Notes: generated from the sequence alone by a model not told the origin. A stretch of 64,000 nt of DNA from Peptostreptococcaceae bacterium (GCA_902363255.1 CABIZO010000001.1:248001-312000), one strand, 5' to 3'; shown: positions 1-10,207, numbered from the stretch's first letter. A program made the numbers and translations.

Positions 1-594
1 TTAGATGGATCAGAAACAGTTATATCAGGAGCTTCTTGTACAACTAACTGTTTAGCACCAATGGCTAAAGTATTAAATGATAAATTCGGTGTAGAAAAAG
101 GTCTTATGACTACTATACATGCTTACACTAATGACCAAAATACTTTAGATGGTCCTCACGCAAAAGGTGACTTAAGAAGAGCTAGAGCTGCTGCTGCTAA
201 CATAGTTCCTAACACTACAGGAGCTGCAAAAGCTATAGGATTAGTTATACCTGAATTAAAAGGTAAATTAGATGGAGCTGCTCAAAGAGTTCCAGTTGTA
301 ACTGGTTCATTAACTGAATTAGTTTGTACATTAAAAGAAAACGTAACAGTTGAAGAAGTAAACGCTGCTATGAAAGAAGCTGCTAACGAATCATTCGGAT
401 ACACTGAAGAATACTTAGTATCTTCTGACATAATAGGAATAAGCTACGGTTCATTATTCGATGCAACTCAAACAAGAGTTATGGAAGTAGACGGAAAACA
501 ATTAGTTAAGACTGTTTCTTGGTATGACAACGAAATGTCTTACACTTCTCAATTAATAAGAACATTAGGATACTTTGCTAAATTAGCTAAATAG
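1..594 (+). CDS. gap: glyceraldehyde-3-phosphate dehydrogenase, 3' part
   Basis: Glycolytic NAD-dependent enzyme that converts glyceraldehyde 3-phosphate to 1,3-bisphosphoglycerate. The reading frame is open from base 1, so the gene starts before the window; 197 residues remain of a family length near 335. The active-site motif SCTTNC is present at fragment residues 12-17, with the nucleophilic Cys at bases 37-39. The catalytic-domain end (SWYDNEMSYTSQL) is intact. It is followed by a strong terminator and then pgk, so it heads the lower-glycolysis cluster. The missing N-terminal part would hold the NAD-binding Rossmann fold. Identity is certain; only the start is unseen. Confidence 0.97.
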   Translation, partial: LDGSETVISGASCTTNCLAPMAKVLNDKFGVEKGLMTTIHAYTNDQNTLDGPHAKGDLRRARAAAANIVPNTTGAAKAIGLVIPELKGKLDGAAQRVPVVTGSLTELVCTLKENVTVEEVNAAMKEAANESFGYTEEYLVSSDIIGISYGSLFDATQTRVMEVDGKQLVKTVSWYDNEMSYTSQLIRTLGYFAKLAK

Positions 595-602
595 TATGTG
601 AT

Positions 603-651
603 ACAAAGTCCGGGTTTGTAGTTTTATGCTACGGGCTCCGGGCTTTTTTAG
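603..651 (+). terminator. Rho-independent terminator after gap
   Basis: A GC-rich inverted repeat (AGTCCGGG...TTTGTAG pairing, with G-U pairs, to CTACGGGCTCCGGGCT) is followed directly by TTTTTT. It lies 8 bases after the gap stop codon and separates gap from the pgk transcript. Confidence 0.85.
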
Positions 652-848
652 TAAAAATCTATTTGAGATATATGATCAATATATCATCAATCATACCAAA
701 TCAAATTTTAACTTGAAAATAAAAATGGTACGCTATATAGGGAATAGTGTAACTTAATATATGTAAAATTACATATATAATGTATACAAAAATGTATAAA
801 AAGATATATAATAGAGACGGAGTAATTAAGCTGAAAGGAGATTGTAAT

Positions 849-2051
849 ATGTCAATGTTAAACAAAAAAACAATCGAAGATATAAACGTAAACGGTAAAA
901 AAGTATTAGTAAGATGTGATTTCAATGTTCCACTACAAGACGGAAAAATAACTGATGAAAATAGATTAAATGGAGCACTTCCAACTATAAAATACTTAAT
1001 AGAAAATGGAGCTAAAGTTATACTTTGCTCACATATGGGTAAACCAAAAGGAGAACCTAAACCAGAATTATCTTTAGCACCAGTTGCTGCTAGATTATCT
1101 GAAATGTTAGGTAAAGAAGTTGTATTTGCTGCAGATGATAATGTTGTTGGGGAAAATGCAAGAGCGGCTGTAGAAAAAATGGAAAACGGTGATGTAGTAT
1201 TACTACAAAACACTAGATATAGAAAAGAAGAAACTAAAAACGAAGAAAACTTCTCTAAAGAATTAGCTTCATTAGCAGAAATATTTGTAAATGATGCTTT
1301 CGGTACTGCTCATAGAGCTCACTGTTCAACAGTAGGTGCTGGAGAATTCTTAGAAGAAAGAGCTTGTGGATACTTAATACAAAAAGAATTAAAATTCTTA
1401 GGAGAAGCAGTAGCTAATCCAGTAAGACCTTTCACAGCTATACTTGGAGGATCAAAAGTATCTGATAAAATAGCAGTTATAAACCAATTATTAGAAAAAG
1501 TTGATAACATAATAATCGGTGGAGGAATGGCTTACACATTCTTAAAAGCTCAAGGATATGAAATAGGAACATCTTTATGTGAAGATGATAAAGTAGATTA
1601 CGCAAAAGAAATGTTAGAAAAAGCTAAAGAAAAAGGTGTTAACTTCTTATTACCAGTTGATTCAAGAGCTGCTGCTAAGTTTGCTGCAGATGCAGAAGTT
1701 GTTGTAACAGAAGATCAAAACATACCTGCAGGTCACATGGGACTTGATATAGGACCTAAATCTGAAGCTAAATTCGTGGAAGTTGTAAAAAACTCTAAAA
1801 CAATAGTATGGAATGGACCAATGGGTGTATTCGAATTTGAAGCTTTTGCTCAAGGTACATTAGCAATAGCTAAAGCTATGGCTAATTTAGAAGATGCTAC
1901 TACTGTAATCGGTGGTGGAGATAGTGCTGCTGCTGTTAACCAATTAGGATTCGGAGACAAAATGACTCACGTTTCTACTGGTGGTGGAGCATCATTAGAG
2001 TTCTTAGAAGGAAAAGAATTACCAGGAATAGTTGCTTTAGATAACAAATAA
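849..2051 (+). CDS. pgk: phosphoglycerate kinase
   Basis: Cytosolic glycolytic kinase that transfers phosphate from 1,3-bisphosphoglycerate to ADP, yielding ATP and 3-phosphoglycerate. The frame is open from an ATG at 780, but the start at 849 is preferred: AAAGGAG lies 8-9 bases upstream and the protein then begins MSMLNKKTIEDIN, the usual family start, giving 400 residues. Visible motifs are LVRCDFNVPL (residues 20-29), LGGSKVSDKI and the nucleotide-loop GGGDSAAA near residue 372. tpiA starts 22 bases downstream and gpmI follows it, so the three are probably cotranscribed. Confidence 0.98.
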   Translation: MSMLNKKTIEDINVNGKKVLVRCDFNVPLQDGKITDENRLNGALPTIKYLIENGAKVILCSHMGKPKGEPKPELSLAPVAARLSEMLGKEVVFAADDNVVGENARAAVEKMENGDVVLLQNTRYRKEETKNEENFSKELASLAEIFVNDAFGTAHRAHCSTVGAGEFLEERACGYLIQKELKFLGEAVANPVRPFTAILGGSKVSDKIAVINQLLEKVDNIIIGGGMAYTFLKAQGYEIGTSLCEDDKVDYAKEMLEKAKEKGVNFLLPVDSRAAAKFAADAEVVVTEDQNIPAGHMGLDIGPKSEAKFVEVVKNSKTIVWNGPMGVFEFEAFAQGTLAIAKAMANLEDATTVIGGGDSAAAVNQLGFGDKMTHVSTGGGASLEFLEGKELPGIVALDNK

Positions 2052-2073
2052 TATTAAAAGTGGAGGAATAACC

Positions 2074-2829
2074 ATGAGAAAACCTATTATTGCAGGAAAC
2101 TGGAAAATGAATAAAACAATAGCAGAAGCTGTTGAATTTGTTAATGATATAAAAGGAAAATTAAATGATGAAAGCGTAGATGCTGTAATATGTGCACCTT
2201 TCACTATATTAAAAGATTTAAAAGAAGCAACAAAAGGTACTAATGTAAAAGTTGGTGCTCAAAATATGCACTTTGCAGATAATGGAGCATTCACAGGAGA
2301 AGTATCTCCAGCAATGCTTAAAGAAATAGATGTAGATTATGTTGTAATAGGACATTCAGAAAGAAGAGAATACTTCAACGAAACTGATGAAACTTGCAAC
2401 AAAAAAGTATTAAAAGCTTTAGAAGTTGGAATAGATCCAATACTTTGCTGCGGTGAAACATTAGAAGAAAGAGAAACTGACAAAACTAAAGATGTTGTTA
2501 AAACTCAAGTTGTTGCAGGTCTTGCTAATGTTAAAGCAGAAGATTTAGCTAAAGTTGTTATAGCTTACGAACCAATTTGGGCAATAGGAACTGGAAAAAC
2601 TGCTACTGCTGAGCAGGCTAACGATGTTATAGCTTACATAAGAGAAGTAATAGCTTCTTTATATGGAGAATTAGCTAATGAAGTTAGAATACAATATGGT
2701 GGAAGTGTTAAACCAGGCAATGTTGTAGAAATAATGGGACAAAGCGATATAGATGGTGCATTAGTTGGTGGAGCTTCTTTACAACCAGCTGATTATATAG
2801 CACTTGTAAATTATCAAGGAGTGAAATAG
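2074..2829 (+). CDS. tpiA: triosephosphate isomerase
   Basis: Interconverts dihydroxyacetone phosphate and glyceraldehyde 3-phosphate as a cytosolic dimer. It is 251 residues, the usual length. The TIM-barrel catalytic residues can be placed: Lys11 in GNWKMN, His94 in VIGHSERR and Glu166 in AYEPIWAIGTGKT; the phosphate-binding YGGSVKP lies near the C-terminus. The start has a GGAGG ribosome site 8 bases upstream. It lies between pgk and gpmI with very short gaps, and the ribosome site of gpmI (AAGGAG) is inside the end of this gene. Confidence 0.98.
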   Translation: MRKPIIAGNWKMNKTIAEAVEFVNDIKGKLNDESVDAVICAPFTILKDLKEATKGTNVKVGAQNMHFADNGAFTGEVSPAMLKEIDVDYVVIGHSERREYFNETDETCNKKVLKALEVGIDPILCCGETLEERETDKTKDVVKTQVVAGLANVKAEDLAKVVIAYEPIWAIGTGKTATAEQANDVIAYIREVIASLYGELANEVRIQYGGSVKPGNVVEIMGQSDIDGALVGGASLQPADYIALVNYQGVK

Positions 2830-2832
2830 TTA

Positions 2833-4362
2833 ATGAAAAAACCAGTAGCTTTAATCATCATGGATGGATTTGGTCATACAACTAAAAAGGAAGGTAGTGC
2901 AATAGCTAAAGCAAATATTCCTAATATAAGAAGATTTGTAGACGAATATCCAAACACATTAATAAATGCTAGTGGTCTTGATGTTGGACTTCCAAATGGA
3001 CAAATGGGTAACTCAGAAGTTGGGCATACTAACATAGGTGCAGGAAGAATAGTATATCAAGATTTAACTAGAATAACAAAATCAATAGAAGATGGCGATT
3101 TCTTCACAAACGAAGTATTATGCCAAGCTATGGAAAATGGTAAGGAAAAAGCATTACACATCATGGGATTATTATCTGATGGTGGAGTACATTCACATAT
3201 AGATCACCTTAAAGCCTTATTAAAAATGGCTAAAGAACAAGGTGTACAAAAAGTTTATGTTCATGCATTTACTGATGGTAGAGATACAGACCCTCAAAGT
3301 GCTATCCACTATGTAAGAGAAATAGAAGATTACATGGAAGAGATAGGATGCGGAGAGTTTGCTACTGTAAATGGTAGATACTACGCAATGGACAGAGACA
3401 AAAGATGGGAAAGAGTTGAAAAAGCATACAATGCTATGGTTTTAGGAGAAGGGGAAACTGCTTCTTCTGCAAGTGAAGCTGTAGAAAAATCTTATAAATC
3501 AGGAAATAACGATGAATTTATATTACCAACTGTAATAACTAAAGATAGTGCACCAGTTGGAAAAATAAATGATGGAGATTCAGTTGTATTCTTCAACTTC
3601 AGACCAGATAGAGCTAGGGAAATAACTAGAGCTATCGTAAGTGATGAATTTAGTGGATTCGAAAAATCTCCAATAAAATGTGTCTTCGTATGCTTAACAG
3701 AATACGATATAACTATACCAAACGTGCATATAGCATTTAAACCAGCATCTTTAACTAATACTTTAGGTGAATACTTAGCTAAAAATGGAAAGACTCAACT
3801 TAGAGCTGCTGAAACAGAAAAATATGCTCACGTTACATTCTTCTTCAACGGTGGTGTGGAAGAACCAAATGAAGGTGAAGATAGATTATTAATACCTTCT
3901 CCAAAGGTTGCAACTTATGATTTACAACCAGAAATGTCTGCACCAGAACTAGTTGAAAAAGTTATGGCAAAAATAGATGAAGATAAATACGACTTTATCG
4001 TAGTTAACTTCGCTAATCCTGATATGGTTGGTCATACAGGAGTTATGGAAGCAGCAGTTAAAGCTGTAGAAGCAGTTGATGATTGTGTTGGTAAATTAGT
4101 AGACAAGTTAAACTCAGTAGGTGGTAGCGCTATAATAACAGCAGACCATGGTAATGCTGAAGTTATGATAGATGAAGAAACTAAAAAAGTTATAACAGCA
4201 CACTCAACTAACCCTGTTCCAGTTATATTAACAGGAGAAGAATATAAAAATGCTAAATTATTAAGTGGTGGAAGATTATCAGATTTAGCTCCAACTATAC
4301 TTGATATGATGAATTTAGATAAGCCAGAAGAAATGACTGGACACTCATTAATAAGCAAATAA
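2833..4362 (+). CDS. gpmI: cofactor-independent phosphoglycerate mutase
   Basis: Manganese-dependent enzyme that interconverts 3- and 2-phosphoglycerate through a phosphoserine intermediate; alkaline-phosphatase superfamily. It is 509 residues, typical of the family. The metal ligand Asp11 (MDGFG) and phospho-acceptor Ser61 (GNSEVGHTNIG) are visible, as are the late metal-binding motifs NPDMVGHTG and TADHGNAE. It starts three bases after the tpiA stop, so translation is probably coupled. A weak hairpin without a clear T-run (4363-4390) follows, so some transcripts may continue towards eno. Confidence 0.98.
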   Translation: MKKPVALIIMDGFGHTTKKEGSAIAKANIPNIRRFVDEYPNTLINASGLDVGLPNGQMGNSEVGHTNIGAGRIVYQDLTRITKSIEDGDFFTNEVLCQAMENGKEKALHIMGLLSDGGVHSHIDHLKALLKMAKEQGVQKVYVHAFTDGRDTDPQSAIHYVREIEDYMEEIGCGEFATVNGRYYAMDRDKRWERVEKAYNAMVLGEGETASSASEAVEKSYKSGNNDEFILPTVITKDSAPVGKINDGDSVVFFNFRPDRAREITRAIVSDEFSGFEKSPIKCVFVCLTEYDITIPNVHIAFKPASLTNTLGEYLAKNGKTQLRAAETEKYAHVTFFFNGGVEEPNEGEDRLLIPSPKVATYDLQPEMSAPELVEKVMAKIDEDKYDFIVVNFANPDMVGHTGVMEAAVKAVEAVDDCVGKLVDKLNSVGGSAIITADHGNAEVMIDEETKKVITAHSTNPVPVILTGEEYKNAKLLSGGRLSDLAPTILDMMNLDKPEEMTGHSLISK

Positions 4363-4627
4363 TTTTCATTTAAATAAACAATGAAAATTTATAAATAAAT
4401 ATTGTAATATAGTGGATTAAAATTAATTTATTAAAATTACTAAATAAAAATTATAAAAAGGTTGCTAATTTAGGAAAAGAATTATATTTATAATAAAAAT
4501 TTAAAAAGAATAATGAATAAATTTATGAGCTTACCCATCAATAAGTATAATAAGTTTTAAATTACACATTTTAAATTTGAAATTATAAGTTAGCAAATAA
4601 ATTTTTCAAATTGAAGGGAGAAATACA

Positions 4628-5920
4628 ATGTCAGTAATAGAATCAGTATACGCAAGAGAAGTCCTAGACTCAAGAGGAAACCCAACTGTAGAGGTTGAAG
4701 TAGTTTTAGAATCAGGAGCAGAAGGTAGAGCAATAGTTCCATCTGGAGCATCAACAGGAGCTTTCGAAGCTGTTGAATTAAGAGATGGTGACAAAGGAAG
4801 ATACTTAGGAAAAGGAACTCAAACTGCTGTTGACAACGTAAACAACATAATAGCTGAAGAATTAGAAGGAATGGAATCTACTGATCAACCAGGGATAGAT
4901 GCATTATTAATAGAATTAGATGGAACTCATAACAAAGGTAAATTAGGAGCTAATGCTATACTAGGAGTTTCTATGGCTGTTGCTAGAGCATCTGCTGAAG
5001 AATTAGGATTACCATTATTCCAATATATAGGTGGAGTAAACGCTAAGCAATTACCAGTTCCAATGATGAACATATTAAACGGTGGAGAGCATGCTGATAA
5101 TAACGTAGACGTTCAAGAGTTCATGATATTACCAGTTGGAGCTCCTTCATTCAAAGAAGGTTTAAGAATGGGTGCAGAAGTATTCCACTCATTAAAGAAA
5201 GTTCTTGGAGAAAAAGGTCTTGCTTGTGGTGTAGGTGACGAAGGTGGATTCGCTCCAAACTTAGGATCAAACAGAGAAGCATTAGAATTAATAGTTGATG
5301 CTATAGCTAAAGCTGGATACGAGCCAGGAAAAGACGTTATGTTAGGATTAGACGTTGCTGCTACAGAAATGTACAACAAAGAAACTAAAAAATATGTTTT
5401 AGCTGGAGAAGGAAAAGAATTAACAGCTGAACAAATGGTTGAATTATACGAAGATTGGGCTAACAACTTCCCAATAATAACTATAGAAGACGGTCTTGAT
5501 GAAGAAGATTGGGATGGATGGAAAGTTCTTACTGAAAGATTAGGAAACAAATTACAATTAGTAGGAGACGACTTATTCGTTACTAACACTGAAAGACTTG
5601 AAAGAGGTATAGAAGCTGGCGTTGCTAACTCTATATTAATAAAAGTTAACCAAATAGGAACAATAACTGAAACTTTAGATGCTATAGAAATGGCTAAAAG
5701 AGCTGGATACACTGCAGTAATATCTCACAGATCTGGAGAAACTGAAGATACTACTATAGCTGACTTAGCTGTAGCTGTAAATGCAGGTCAAATAAAAACT
5801 GGTGCTCCATCAAGAACAGATAGAGTTGCTAAATACAACCAATTATTAAGAATAGAAGAAATGGTTGGAGATTGTGCTAGATACTGTGGATTAAACTCTT
5901 TCTACAACTTAAAGAAATAG
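4628..5920 (+). CDS. eno: enolase
   Basis: Dehydrates 2-phosphoglycerate to phosphoenolpyruvate; a magnesium enzyme. It is 430 residues, full length. Family motifs include the N-terminal ARE(V)LDSRGNPTVEV, DVQEFMILPVG, GDDLFVTN and the signature SHRSGETEDTTIADLAV. The start has GAAGGGAG 7 bases upstream. A 265-base A/T-rich gap separates it from gpmI, long enough for its own promoter, and a strong terminator follows. Confidence 0.98.
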   Translation: MSVIESVYAREVLDSRGNPTVEVEVVLESGAEGRAIVPSGASTGAFEAVELRDGDKGRYLGKGTQTAVDNVNNIIAEELEGMESTDQPGIDALLIELDGTHNKGKLGANAILGVSMAVARASAEELGLPLFQYIGGVNAKQLPVPMMNILNGGEHADNNVDVQEFMILPVGAPSFKEGLRMGAEVFHSLKKVLGEKGLACGVGDEGGFAPNLGSNREALELIVDAIAKAGYEPGKDVMLGLDVAATEMYNKETKKYVLAGEGKELTAEQMVELYEDWANNFPIITIEDGLDEEDWDGWKVLTERLGNKLQLVGDDLFVTNTERLERGIEAGVANSILIKVNQIGTITETLDAIEMAKRAGYTAVISHRSGETEDTTIADLAVAVNAGQIKTGAPSRTDRVAKYNQLLRIEEMVGDCARYCGLNSFYNLKK

Positions 5921-5958
5921 TTTTAAAATAAAGTTTAATTACTAATACTTTAATATAA

Positions 5959-6012
5959 AAAATCCTAGTCATTGTAGTATAATTGTTGGACTACTGACTA
6001 GGATTTTTTTAA
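5959..6012 (+). terminator. Rho-independent terminator after eno
   Basis: A long inverted repeat, AATCCTAGTCA with an extended TTGTAGT arm, pairs with ACTAC-TGACTAGGATT and is followed by a run of seven T. It ends the eno transcript. Confidence 0.9.
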
Positions 6013-6017
6013 ATATA

Positions 6018-6046
6018 AAATACCCCTACTGCCAATAAGGGTATTT
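6018..6046. terminator. second hairpin between eno and pyk
   Basis: AAATACCC and GGGTATTT form an 8-bp stem around a short loop just after the eno terminator. A-rich on one side and TTT on the other, it could act as a backup or bidirectional terminator. Function is inferred. Confidence 0.45.
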
Positions 6047-6160
6047 CTAGATATATGTTTGAAGTAAATTTTAATGTAACATAATAAAATAAACAACACT
6101 ATTTATTATACACTATAATGCATAAAAAGTGTGTACTAAATATAAGAGGGAGAGTCAATC

Positions 6161-7564
6161 ATGATAAACAACATAAAAAGAACTAAAATTGTATGTACGT
6201 TAGGACCGGCTAGTGAGAAAGAAGAAGTATTAAGAGAACTTATGAAAAGTGGATTAAATGTATGCAGAATGAACTTTTCACATGGATCTCATGAAGAGCA
6301 TAAAGGAAGAATGGACTTAGTTAAAAAATTAAGAGAAGAATTAGGTCAACCTACTGCTATACTTTTAGATACTAAAGGACCAGAAATAAGAACAGGACAA
6401 TTTGATGCACCAGAAGTTCTTTTAGAAGAAGGACAAACTTTCACAATAACAATGAAAGATGTTATGGGAAATAAAGAAATGTGTACAGTAAGCTACAAAG
6501 GTTTAGCAAATGATGTTAAACCAGGAGACACTATATTAATAGATGATGGTTTAGTAGGACTTACTGTTAAAGAAATAAATAACGATGATATAGTTTGTGA
6601 AGTTCAAAACTCAGGGATAGTTAAAAACCACAAAGGTGTTAACGTACCAGGAGTTAAAGTAAATCTTCCAGCTATAACTGAAAAAGATAGAAGTGATATA
6701 GAGTTCGGTATAGAACAAGGAATAGATTTCATAGCAGCATCTTTCGTAAGAAAAGTATCTGATGTTTTAGCTATAAGAGAAATATTAGAAGCAAATAATG
6801 TTGATCATATAAAAATAATATCTAAAATAGAAAACCAAGAAGGTGTAGATAATTTAGATGAAATAATAGAAGTATCTGATGGAATAATGGTAGCAAGGGG
6901 AGACCTTGGAGTTGAAATACCAACAGAAGAAATACCAGTTGTTCAAAAATTAATGATAAGAAAATGTAATGAAGCTGGAAAACCAGTTATAACTGCTACT
7001 CAAATGCTTGATTCTATGATGAGAAACCCAAGACCAACTAGGGCAGAAGTTACAGACGTTGCAAATGCTATATATGATGGAACAGATGCAATAATGCTAT
7101 CAGGAGAAACTGCTGCAGGAAAATATCCAGTAGAAGCAGTAAAAACTATGGCTACAATAGCTAAAAGAGCAGAAGAAACAATGAGAAATAAAAGAGACAA
7201 GATAAATAAATCTAAAAATGTTACAGATGCTATAAGTTATGCTACTTGCACAACAGCTATGGATTTAGAAGCTAGAGCAATACTTAGTTCAACTGCATCA
7301 GGACATACTGCAAGAATGGTATCTAAATTCAGACCAGATTGTCCAATAGTTGCAACTACAAGCCATGAAAGTGTTAGAAGACAATTATCTTTAACTTGGG
7401 GTGTACTTCCAGTTATGAGAGAAAAATCAACAAACACAGACCAAGTTATAATAAACTCTATAGAAGCTGCTAAGGCTGCTAACTATGTAAATGAAAATGA
7501 TGTAGTTGTTATAACTGCAGGTGGAAGTGAAACTACTAATTTAATAAAAGTAGAAACAGTTTAA
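6161..7564 (+). CDS. pyk: pyruvate kinase
   Basis: Final glycolytic enzyme; converts phosphoenolpyruvate and ADP to pyruvate and ATP. At 467 residues it has the core A/B/C domains and lacks the extra C-terminal PEP-utiliser-like domain found in many clostridial and Bacillus homologues of about 585 residues. Visible motifs: MNFSHGSHEEH (38-48), LLDTKGPEIRTG, the catalytic-loop ISKIENQEG and MVARGDLGVEIP. An AGAGGGAG ribosome site precedes the ATG, and a terminator follows. Confidence 0.98.
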   Translation: MINNIKRTKIVCTLGPASEKEEVLRELMKSGLNVCRMNFSHGSHEEHKGRMDLVKKLREELGQPTAILLDTKGPEIRTGQFDAPEVLLEEGQTFTITMKDVMGNKEMCTVSYKGLANDVKPGDTILIDDGLVGLTVKEINNDDIVCEVQNSGIVKNHKGVNVPGVKVNLPAITEKDRSDIEFGIEQGIDFIAASFVRKVSDVLAIREILEANNVDHIKIISKIENQEGVDNLDEIIEVSDGIMVARGDLGVEIPTEEIPVVQKLMIRKCNEAGKPVITATQMLDSMMRNPRPTRAEVTDVANAIYDGTDAIMLSGETAAGKYPVEAVKTMATIAKRAEETMRNKRDKINKSKNVTDAISYATCTTAMDLEARAILSSTASGHTARMVSKFRPDCPIVATTSHESVRRQLSLTWGVLPVMREKSTNTDQVIINSIEAAKAANYVNENDVVVITAGGSETTNLIKVETV

Positions 7565-7610
7565 TTAAAAATAATAAAAAACAAATATTTAATAGATTGA
7601 ATTATTAAAA

Positions 7611-7662
7611 TAAAAGTCCTAATTATTAAAGTATTATTGTACTATTAATTAGGACTTTTTTA
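7611..7662 (+). terminator. Rho-independent terminator after pyk
   Basis: AAAAGTCCTAATTA and TAATTAGGACTTTTTT form a long stem ending in a T-run, 47 bases after the pyk stop. It could also stop transcripts of the convergent alcohol dehydrogenase. Confidence 0.88.
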
Positions 7663-7761
7663 TTTATAAAAATATTGTAATAGTTTTTCATTTTGAATAA
7701 GCCTTAGATTAGATCATTTCAAGATACATAAAATAGAATTTTTAAGTATATATAATAGAAT

Positions 7762-8892
7762 TTAATTTGGCTTTAATATAACCTTTATACACTCATCTTG
7801 TTTCTTATCAAAAATTTCGTATGCATGTTTACCTTGTTCTAATGATAATTTATGAGTAATAATATCTGTTGCGTCAAATTTACCCTTCTCAATTAATTTT
7901 AATAGTGGTTTAGTATACGCTTGTGCAGGACATTGACCCATCTTTAATGTAATATTTTTTGAGAAGAAGTCTCCAAGAGGGAACATATTGTATCTTGCTC
8001 CATAAACACCAACCATCACTACAGTTCCACCTTTTCGAACTGCTTTAGAAGATATTTCTATGGCAGATTTAGAACCACCTTGTAACTTTAACAGTGTTTC
8101 AACTCTTTCTAATTTTGTCATACGTCCATCCATACCAACACAATCTATAACTTGATCAGCTCCACCTTTAGTGATTTCTTTTATATATTCACCAGTATCA
8201 TCATGTTCTTCTAAATCGACTACTTCTACACCGTATTTCTTAGCATGTTCGAGTCTGTATTTCACGCCATCTACAGCTATGACTCTTTCGGCACCTTTAA
8301 ACAATGCCCATTTTATAGTTAAAAGTCCAACAGGACCGCAGCCAAGAACAACTACTGTATCCCCAGGCTTTACACCTGCAATATCAACACCCCAGTAAGA
8401 TGTAGGTAGAATGTCAGTAAGGAATAATACTTGTTCATCAGCTAAATCATTAGGAACTACTAAGGGTCCTACATTAGCATAAGGAACACGCAAATATTCA
8501 GCTTGACCACCATCATAACCACCAAAAGTATTACTATATCCTAATAATCCTCCGCCATCACCATAATCATTTGAATTATCGCATTGAGAGTACAAATCAT
8601 GATTACAGTACCAACAATGACCACAAGCAACAGGGAAAGGTACAATTACTCTATCACCTTTCTTAAGGTTATTAACTCCTTTTCCGGCCTCTTCAACAAT
8701 ACCCATAGTTTCATGTCCTAAAATAAATCCATGAGGTAGATTAGGAACCATACCATGAATAAGATGTAAATCAGAGCCACATATTGCTGTTGAGGTTACC
8801 TTTACTATAATATCATCCTCTTTTTGGATTTTAGGATCATCTACATTACTAACTTTTACATTCTTCATTCCTTCATATACAATCGCCTTCAT
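7762..8892 (-). CDS. zinc-dependent alcohol dehydrogenase (MDR family), formaldehyde-dehydrogenase-like
   Basis: Medium-chain dehydrogenase expected to oxidise an alcohol or hydroxymethyl adduct with NAD(P)+. It is 376 residues from the ATG at 8892, chosen because AAGGAG lies just upstream and MKAIVYEG is the usual family start. The catalytic zinc site is visible (Cys38 in ICGSD, His60-Glu61 in GHE), as are four structural-zinc cysteines (90, 93, 96, 104). The Rossmann motif GCGPVG is at 184-189. Overall it resembles the FdhA-like or threonine-dehydrogenase-like subgroup; the substrate cannot be told from sequence. Monocistronic and convergent with pyk. Confidence 0.85.
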   Translation of the reverse strand: MKAIVYEGMKNVKVSNVDDPKIQKEDDIIVKVTSTAICGSDLHLIHGMVPNLPHGFILGHETMGIVEEAGKGVNNLKKGDRVIVPFPVACGHCWYCNHDLYSQCDNSNDYGDGGGLLGYSNTFGGYDGGQAEYLRVPYANVGPLVVPNDLADEQVLFLTDILPTSYWGVDIAGVKPGDTVVVLGCGPVGLLTIKWALFKGAERVIAVDGVKYRLEHAKKYGVEVVDLEEHDDTGEYIKEITKGGADQVIDCVGMDGRMTKLERVETLLKLQGGSKSAIEISSKAVRKGGTVVMVGVYGARYNMFPLGDFFSKNITLKMGQCPAQAYTKPLLKLIEKGKFDATDIITHKLSLEQGKHAYEIFDKKQDECIKVILKPN

Positions 8893-9162
8893 TAGATATC
8901 TCCTTAAAACTTTTATTTTTATATTTGTCAAGAGAATTAAAAATATGCAAATATATTTTAAAATAATTAATTAGAAATATTTAAAATTTACAATTTAATA
9001 GCATTCTGAGTCTTGATATCTACTCAATAATTTCAGATGCAAAAGTATGAAGTAAAATAATGATAAATTATTTTAGATTAATTTATAAATTAAAGTTTAT
9101 AGATTATGGAAAACTATTTGGGGAATAAAAATAATAAAGGTAAAAAAGAAAGGGGCATTTAG

Positions 9163-10086
9163 ATGAAGAAGTTAGCAACATTTGCAGGTGGATGTTTTTG
9201 GTGTATGGTAAAACCTTTTGATGAATATGAAGGTGTGGAGTCTGTAATTTCAGGCTATACTGGTGGATATACAGAAAATCCTACTTATGAAGAAGTATGC
9301 ACTGATTTAACAGGACATATTGAAGCTATACAAATTACATTTGATGATGAAATTATAAGTTACAAAGAATTACTTGATATATATTGGAGTGTTATAGATC
9401 CTACTCAAGTAGGAGGGCAATTTGCTGATTTAGGACATCATTACAAAACATCAATTTTCTATCATGATGAAACTCAAAGAGAAGAAGCAGAAAAATCAAA
9501 AGAGGAATTGTCAGAGAGTGGATTATACGACAAACCAATAGCAACAGAAATTAGAAAAGCAGAAACTTTTTATCCAGCAGAAGATTATCATCAGTACTAT
9601 TACAAGAAAAATCCAGAACATTATAATAGATATTATAAAGGTTCAGGAAGAGCAAAACATGTGAAGAAAATATGGGCAAAGAAAAATCTTACACCGCTTC
9701 AGTATGAAGTAACGCAAAACTCTGCTACAGAACCGCCTTTTAGTAATGAATATTACAATAATTTTGAAGAAGGTATTTATGTGGACATAGTAAGTGGAGA
9801 GCCTTTATTTACTTCTAAGGATAAGTTTGATTCAGGATGTGGATGGCCGAGTTTTTCAAAACCATTGGGAAGAGGAATATTAGATTTTTATGAAGATTAT
9901 TCTCACAACATGGAAAGAATAGAAGTAAAGGGAAGTAAAAGTGGAGCTCATATGGGTCATGTTTTTGATGATGGTCCAAAAGAAATGGGTGGGCTTAGAT
10001 TTTGCATTAACTCTGCATCATTAAGATTCGTCCCAAAAGAAAAAATGATAGAAGAAGGATATGAAGAATATTTAAAATACCTGTAA
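9163..10086 (+). CDS. msrAB: bifunctional methionine sulfoxide reductase MsrA-MsrB
   Basis: Repairs oxidised methionine: the N-terminal MsrA domain reduces the S-epimer and the C-terminal MsrB domain the R-epimer. MsrA spans about residues 1-160 with GGCFWC (Cys11 nucleophile, Cys14). MsrB spans about 175-305 with the catalytic Cys281 in RFCINS and the probable resolving Cys226 in SGCGWPSF. The two CxxC pairs that hold zinc in many MsrB proteins are absent, so this is a zinc-free form. The single-gene fusion is well known. An AAAGAAAGGGG ribosome site precedes the ATG. It probably acts in oxidative-stress defence. Confidence 0.95.
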   Translation: MKKLATFAGGCFWCMVKPFDEYEGVESVISGYTGGYTENPTYEEVCTDLTGHIEAIQITFDDEIISYKELLDIYWSVIDPTQVGGQFADLGHHYKTSIFYHDETQREEAEKSKEELSESGLYDKPIATEIRKAETFYPAEDYHQYYYKKNPEHYNRYYKGSGRAKHVKKIWAKKNLTPLQYEVTQNSATEPPFSNEYYNNFEEGIYVDIVSGEPLFTSKDKFDSGCGWPSFSKPLGRGILDFYEDYSHNMERIEVKGSKSGAHMGHVFDDGPKEMGGLRFCINSASLRFVPKEKMIEEGYEEYLKYL

Positions 10087-10207
10087 AAAAGTATTGAGTT
10101 ATACCTTAACTTGTAGAGAAAAGATAAGTCAATTCGTTGTAAAATACACAATATTATGATAAACTAAAGGTTGAATATTTATTAATATCATAAATAGGAG
10201 GTTGCCT

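Noticed and set aside
5113..5712. Long antisense frames over eno, pgk and gpmI
   Set aside because: They mirror the strong codon bias of highly expressed glycolytic genes, have no ribosome sites and no protein-family pattern.
7762..8892. Specific naming of the alcohol dehydrogenase as formaldehyde or threonine dehydrogenase
   Set aside because: The zinc and NAD motifs are shared by the whole family, so the substrate cannot be fixed by eye.
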